In this document: piece after piece, positions 59,185 to 64,000 of the stretch
Numbering within the stretch: the stretch's first letter is position 1
How the letters are laid out: the number at the start of each line of letters is the position of its first letter
Source of the DNA: Tenebrio molitor
Taxonomy: Eukaryota; Arthropoda; Insecta; Coleoptera; Tenebrionidae
DNA: 64,000 nucleotides
Direction of reading: 5' to 3'
NCBI RefSeq assembly: GCF_963966145.1
Contig: NC_091054.1
Span: 17,484,001 to 17,548,000 of the forward strand
Translations under genes and position numbers: made by a program
Notes under the pieces: generated by a model
The model's database searches: none
Seen by the model: the letters and a program-made list of their open reading frames with translations, nothing else
Told to the model about the DNA's origin: nothing

Positions 59185-59429
59185 CTGTAAATTTTTGTCG
59201 CTGTCACTGTGATTTTTTTTTAGGTGAAAAGTGTGGTGATGAGAATTTTATTTATTTTTTTAAATTAACGATAGAATCCACAAATATTGAGTTGTTTTGC
59301 ACTCAATTTAACTCCTGTGCGTGAACGGTGTGTACTAACTTATTCCCATCATTTTGATGTTTTTAATATGGAGCGGCAACCATTCAGTTTTTACGCCTAC
59401 TTGCACTACAATCATTTATAATAACCCTG
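59185..59429 (-). mobile_element. End of TIR DNA element (family of 9830-10043)
   Basis: On the minus strand it starts TACAGGGTTATTATAAATGA and aligns inverted with 9830-10043. It abuts the 3' tail of the next LINE. Confidence 0.6.
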
Positions 59430-59596
59430 TATATAAAATATATCTAACGGAAATTGTCTAAAAAAATTTAAACACTTATAGACTTATACTGAATAGATAT
59501 CGTTTAAATTTGTTAAATAGATATAAAATAAATTACGAGTTGAATTTGTAAAAGAAGACGTATAATTAATTGATATAATTACATAACATTTTTGAT

Positions 59597-60448
59597 TTAC
59601 AATACAAACATTTCCGATAATAATGTGGAATCTGGAAAAGTGCCCCGAATGCTTGCAGCGTTTCCACGTTGAATGGCAAGGGAAATCCTCTCAAAAAGGA
59701 ATTTCTTTGATTTTGAATCGCCTGATTCCGCGATAAGTCGGTTTCCGATGACATTAATGAAATCGAGGATTTCTTTGCACCAAGGGCCTAAGGTTCCAAA
59801 GGCTAAACCTTTAAATATGAAGTTTGACGAAATAATTGAACTATAATATTTGCTATGTTTGCGTTTGCAAGCCAATTCAGCGGCAAAACCTGAGACTTCA
59901 GATGTTTTCAATACGTAACTGTCCGCAAGTGTATCTACAACAGTAACGTCCCAAACCAAAGGTTGACCTTTAATCCACGGTACTAAAGTCATCCCATCTG
60001 GGCGTTTTCCGTCATCCCGAGACAGTCCGTTTGGTTCTAAAGTTGAATTCACATGAACAGAAGTTAAAGACCGGTTGATAATGGAATTAATTTCAGTGTG
60101 TCTTGAAAATCTACCACTGCTTTCGAAACAACTTAGACCGTGGGTACCAATTTCGTTAACTTTCGCATTGCATTTGCAAATATGAGGTGTACAAAGATTA
60201 CAACCCAATCTTAAACCAATACAAACTTGGAAGGAAGTGTTATCTAAAAGAGTACCAATATTAGGAGAAGGTATTGCATGTAACCAAGATCCTGATTCTC
60301 TGCATTGCAAAGCCTTAAAACGACCCAAGTCTCTAGGTGAATTAAAGATTAAGTCATTGGCAATTATTCGTTTGATATTGATATTATCCCAATTCTTCTG
60401 AAATTGTGGAATTGTAAAATGAATTATTAATAATGGAAAATTAGGCAC
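59597..60448 (-). pseudogene. LINE reverse transcriptase 3' part (RLE-type), third subfamily
   Basis: A single 283-residue open frame with SGSWLHAIPSPNIGTLLD, CKCNAKVNEIGTHGLSC, SRHTEINSIINRSL, KRPDGMTLVPW, LVWDVTVVDT and LAIQRGNAAS. It covers the knuckle and RLE-like region and the true C-terminus, with no frame break. It is 5'-truncated before the RT palm. Sequence differs from the other copies, so it is a separate subfamily. Confidence 0.82.
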
Positions 60449-61469
60449 CTAATTATTGTAGTCGTTTTCAACGACATCCGTGCTGTCAGTGTCATTTTTA
60501 ACATGTTGTAGCAGCTTGAACACACAAATTCATGACCAGTATTCAGAGCATAACAAATTTTACTTAAAAAAATGTCAAACAAGAAATTGAGGTTATGGTA
60601 AAAGAAAATGTATATTTCGTGAAACATCAATAACAAACAAGAACTCAATCTTCAACATGGTGTAAAACATGGTTAAACTAAGTCATCCTCGTAATCAGAC
60701 TACATATTTTCTTTGATTTGTCGGAAAATAAAAAATTGAATTTGTCCAAATTACTATAGTATTGGCGTTATAACTTTTCATTTGCTCCGCCCACATAAAT
60801 TGACCAATGAGAATCAAAGCCAGATTCAAACTTAAGGTTAGAATTTTGCTATCAAGTTCACAATTATTGTTTTAGGTTTTAAAAAATAAAATGTCATTAA
60901 GACAATTCGAATGTCAGATTTTTTTTCTGTGTGAATCAGATAGTCTTAAAGCTAAAGTCAAAACGAAACATGACAGGGCGGAGCTTAGGAAGTGCGCTCT
61001 CCAATTTACCGCTGACAGGGGCGTATCATACAGTCGTCAGTTTAGGGCAAAAACTAAACCAAAACTAAATTTTCTTCATCTGATGAAAGAAATTCTACAC
61101 CGAGGTCATCTACTTTTGTTGTAGAATCTCTAATAGAATAATAAAAACTATCTTCATCTTCAGAACATTCCCCTAACATTCCTCTATAGCGTAAACAAAA
61201 GAAAATTTTCTGCTGGATTCAGCTGATCTACATTCGTCTTCTGCGCAAACCCCGTGATGTCATGTTTCGTTTTGACTTTACCTCTAACAACCTATTTGAT
61301 TGGTAACTAAGAAAATGTAATGGGCGGGGCAGATAAAATGTTACGTTGTCCTTAATATAAACTAAAACAGCAAGTGATGCCAACATACTGTCATATTGAC
61401 AGCATGGATGTGACTGACATGGAAAATGACTGTATACTCGTATAGAACTAAACAGAAATTGTACATCGA
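60449..61469. other. Spacer with a 20-bp inverted repeat
   Basis: AAGTCAAAACGAAACATGAC (60955-60974) recurs inverted at 61259-61278, so a small TE may be present. The 77-codon plus-strand frame at 60891 is unrecognised. Confidence 0.45.
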
Positions 61470-61517
61470 TTAATACGACTTTAACTTAAAAATATTGCTG
61501 ATGGAAAAATCTTCAAA

Positions 61518-62903
61518 TTATTTTTTTCTAGTTTCAAGAGTTACTCCGTAGCCATCCTTACTGGCAATTAGTACATGGTAACGAAGTTTAATACTTTCAA
61601 CAGATTTGTGTTGAGTTGAAATAATTCGGAAATTTCTTATTAAATTTAATATAGAAACTTTCATTGACATCATGGCAAATGACATCCCTGAAAAGATGAA
61701 AACATTTAAAACATGAAAAATTATAATGCAAAATATTTTACCAATACAATTTCTCGGAGGAATGCTAAAGGGCATAAACGAATAACGAGGTCTTTTTTCA
61801 ATTTCTTCTGGCAGAAATCTGTCAGGATCAAATTTTAGTGGATCTGGCCAATGTATGGGATTCCTGTGTATAAAATGTAAAGGAATGAATAGATACCTTC
61901 GGGAATTACAACGTCACCTACAATACATTCCGTACAGTTCATCAATTAAAGGCGTCGCAAACTTACCTATTTTAATATCTTCCTGAACCTGTCTAAACAG
62001 AACAGGTGCTATGGGAAATAATCTCATGGTTTCTTTGATAACACGTTCCAAATAATCCATTCTAGTTAAATCATCCAACGTAGGATCTCTGTCGCTATTT
62101 CCAAAGATGTCGCATATCTCTTTGTAAAGTTTTTCTTGGACACCTTGGTGCATGGCTAACATTATTGTGGTAAAACTTAATGTGAGAGCCGTTGTGTCGC
62201 TGCCTGCTGCAATCATCGTATGTATTTCTTCCATCATTTCTTCGTCGGTCCATTTACTCTCTTCTTCAGTAATTTTAATTAAGTTACTTAAATAATTTTT
62301 GTTATTGCCACTATCGTCGACTTCATCTTTATTACACTTTTTTCTTTCAAGAATCTAAAATTACTTCATTTAAAAAATAAATTATTAAAACGTCATTTGT
62401 ACTTGCTTTTCTGACGTAAGCATAACCCATTGCACAAACCTTATCCAATCTCTTTTCATATCCCAACAATCTCCACACAAGATTATTGTGTAATATTGGA
62501 TTAAAGTAACGTTTCGCTATGTAAGACGCACCTCTAAAACAATTAAGTTAATACTCTGTGGACAATTGTGGTTTATTTCATTTACTCGGCAACCCACGAA
62601 AAATATTCATTTTGATGATTGAGATCGGTCGTATCTACCCCCATACATGTATCTACAATAATAACAATTTAGAACAAAACATTTTGAAATGTAGGTAATT
62701 GTAAAATGCTAACTAACCACAAATAACTTTAAATGTATATTCGCAATATCGAGTAAAGATGTTTGTTTCACAACTAACGTAGTTCTTTTTTAAGTTGGCA
62801 ATAAATTCATTTGAACGTTCCACAAAGATGTCAAAATATGAATTCAAAATGGTTTGATTAAACGTTTGATTAATTATTTTTCTATGGGTTCTCCATGTTG
62901 AAA
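61518..62903 (-). pseudogene. Cytochrome P450, CYP4 clan, gene 4 (exons 3-8)
   Basis: The most diverged paralogue; exons 1 and 2 lie beyond the window. Exons: 62903-62718, 62652-62586, 62533-62407, 62354-61967, 61917-61742, 61687-61518. Exon 7 is 176 nt instead of 180. A 4-nt loss after CCCGAAGGTA shifts the frame, giving a stop (CAC TAA) before the heme loop. The sequence for FSIPPRNCIG survives in another frame. Exon 6 is one codon shorter but in frame. Intron 5 is again GC-AG (AAA|GCAAGT). Intron 6 uses G|GTAAGT in frame. The break could be real or a sequencing error. Confidence 0.85.
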
Positions 62904-62960
62904 CTGAAACAGAATTAACATTTTGACGAAAATATTAAAATGTACATATACTCGTATGTA

Positions 62961-63426
62961 TACAGTTGTCCCAAAAATGGCGTACTAACGGTGCACTACG
63001 GTGTAGAAGAGATTACAGTAAACGTCCGAAAAATGTTAAAAAAATTCTATTGGACTTATTTGCTGATTTAGCGGTCTTTGAAAGTAGCACTTAACAGGTC
63101 AATTATTTTGAAATATATGTATGAAATTGCTACCTCTAATCGTACTTATTATCACAAAGTACAAGATCACTAACTACCAATATCTAATCCTGCATAATAG
63201 AGAATTTAGAAGCTTTGGAAATAGAAAAAATTATTTCAAGCCCACTACGGTAACATTGCAAGGTAATGATGTACGAATATATTTTGTTTACACGTATTAC
63301 CGTTAATAATAATAAAAATAATTCATTTTTTTGTCGGAAACATTTTTTCCATATTTTTTTCATGTACATTTAAACATCCTCGATAAAGTAGTAAGTAGTT
63401 TGTACGCCATTTTTGGGACACCTGTA
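62961..63426. mobile_element. 466-bp MITE in intron 2 of gene 4
   Basis: Left TACAGTTGTCCCAAAAATGG and inverted right TACAGGTGTCCCAAAAATGG. No coding remnant identified. Confidence 0.85.
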
Positions 63427-63432
63427 TATATA

Positions 63433-63832
63433 TACAGAGTGTATCTAAAACACGTGTGTTGATTTTAAGCAGTGGATGAACTCGTCAATTTATGAAACTA
63501 CTCTATAACGTTTTTACGTTGATTTAAAATTTGGAATAAATTAGCCATCAAAGTGTATACCCGTCTGTGGGTAAGGGCGAAATTTTCTTTTGTGATAGAA
63601 ATGAAGCCCTGTTAAAATAATTATATTGTTGCAGAAAAAATTAAATAATTAAAATTAAAGTTCTCGTGGTTTCAAAAAAATTGAGACTAGTTAATAACAC
63701 AAAACGACTCATTTGGTAAAATTAGGGGACAACTTTTAGGAATTCAGCGAAATGTAATAGAGAAAAGTATCATAAATTGTGGAATTCTTCCACTGGTTAA
63801 AAGTTACACACGTATTTCAGATACACCCTGTA
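63433..63832. mobile_element. 400-bp mariner-type MITE in intron 2 of gene 4
   Basis: Ends TACAGAGTGTATCTAAAACA and, inverted, TACAGGGTGTATCTGAAATA. Same family as 5455-5888, sharing ACGTGTGTTAATTTTAA-like subterminal sequence. Confidence 0.82.
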
Positions 63833-64000
63833 TACAACCTAATTTTGAAATTAGTTCAAATAGATCAACCAATTAGGTATAACTGTTTACTTAAAATCCA
63901 AATGTTCAGAAATTATTTTTATATTTTTTTCTAACACTTGTATCTTACACAGTTTTTATTGAATTTCAGCTCACTTGTTATTTCCTTTAAAATACGCTTT

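Larger units (their letters stand above)
61470..64000. repeat. Segmental duplication block D (right end outside window)
   Basis: This most diverged copy begins near the 3' end of P450 gene 4 and runs off the window. At 63834-63860 it resumes sequence resembling intron 2 of gene 1 just after 14536, so exons 1 and 2 should lie beyond 64000. Confidence 0.85.

Noticed and set aside
1..64000. CRISPR arrays, bacterial operons, tRNA or rRNA genes
   Set aside because: No spaced identical repeats of CRISPR type, no prokaryotic gene layout and no cloverleaf or rRNA core seen by eye; a dedicated tRNA scan was not possible.

Overview
This window looks like AT-rich insect nuclear DNA. A beetle is my best guess, but that is an inference. 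The support is compact introns of about 50 bp, a tandem cluster of CYP4-clan cytochrome P450 genes, and many Tc1/mariner-type and other transposable elements (TEs). I see no bacterial-type operons, CRISPR arrays, tRNA or rRNA genes.

The only ordinary host genes I can support are four paralogous P450 genes, all on the minus strand. Gene 1 (11396-15297), gene 2 (27681-31622) and gene 3 (47660-53558) each assemble into eight exons totalling 1509 nt, an intact 502-residue protein. Gene 4 (61518 to beyond the window) has a 4-nt deletion in exon 7 and is called a pseudogene. All share a rare GC-AG intron 5 and a heme loop reading FSIPPRNCIG, where the usual glycine is proline. Genes 1 and 2 have competing splice donors at intron 6; only the weaker one keeps the reading frame.

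The genes sit in segmental duplications. Block A (1 to about 16772, truncated by the window) and block B (about 17845-33794) are near-identical tandem copies of about 16-17 kb. Block C (about 46980-54990) is a shorter, more diverged copy, and block D (about 61470 onward) is the most diverged. A, B and C end at the same sequence point. A and B also differ by one replaced segment (7979-9987 against 25861-26331).

Almost everything else is mobile DNA. There are 3' parts of zinc-finger/endonuclease-type LINE reverse transcriptases (1-1084, 17650-18928, 37420-40715, 59597-60448), pieces of a second family (25863-26331, 34799-35640) and Jockey-like pieces (7445-7852, 25428-25733). There are two mutually inverted solo-LTR-like elements of about 2.35 kb (41148-44244, 55304-58286) and a third LTR-like element (49873-51656). 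A hAT-like element with 8-bp target duplications and a PIF/Harbinger-like element recur in the duplicated blocks. Many Tc1/mariner MITEs have clear terminal inverted repeats (TIRs) and TA target sites.

The most unusual structure is at 35995-41085. A mariner element with TIRs of about 130 bp has its transposase split by a MITE, and a zinc-finger reverse transcriptase lies just after the transposase end. The two proteins share one open frame across the junction. No regulatory system beyond candidate TATA boxes upstream of genes 1-3 could be supported.
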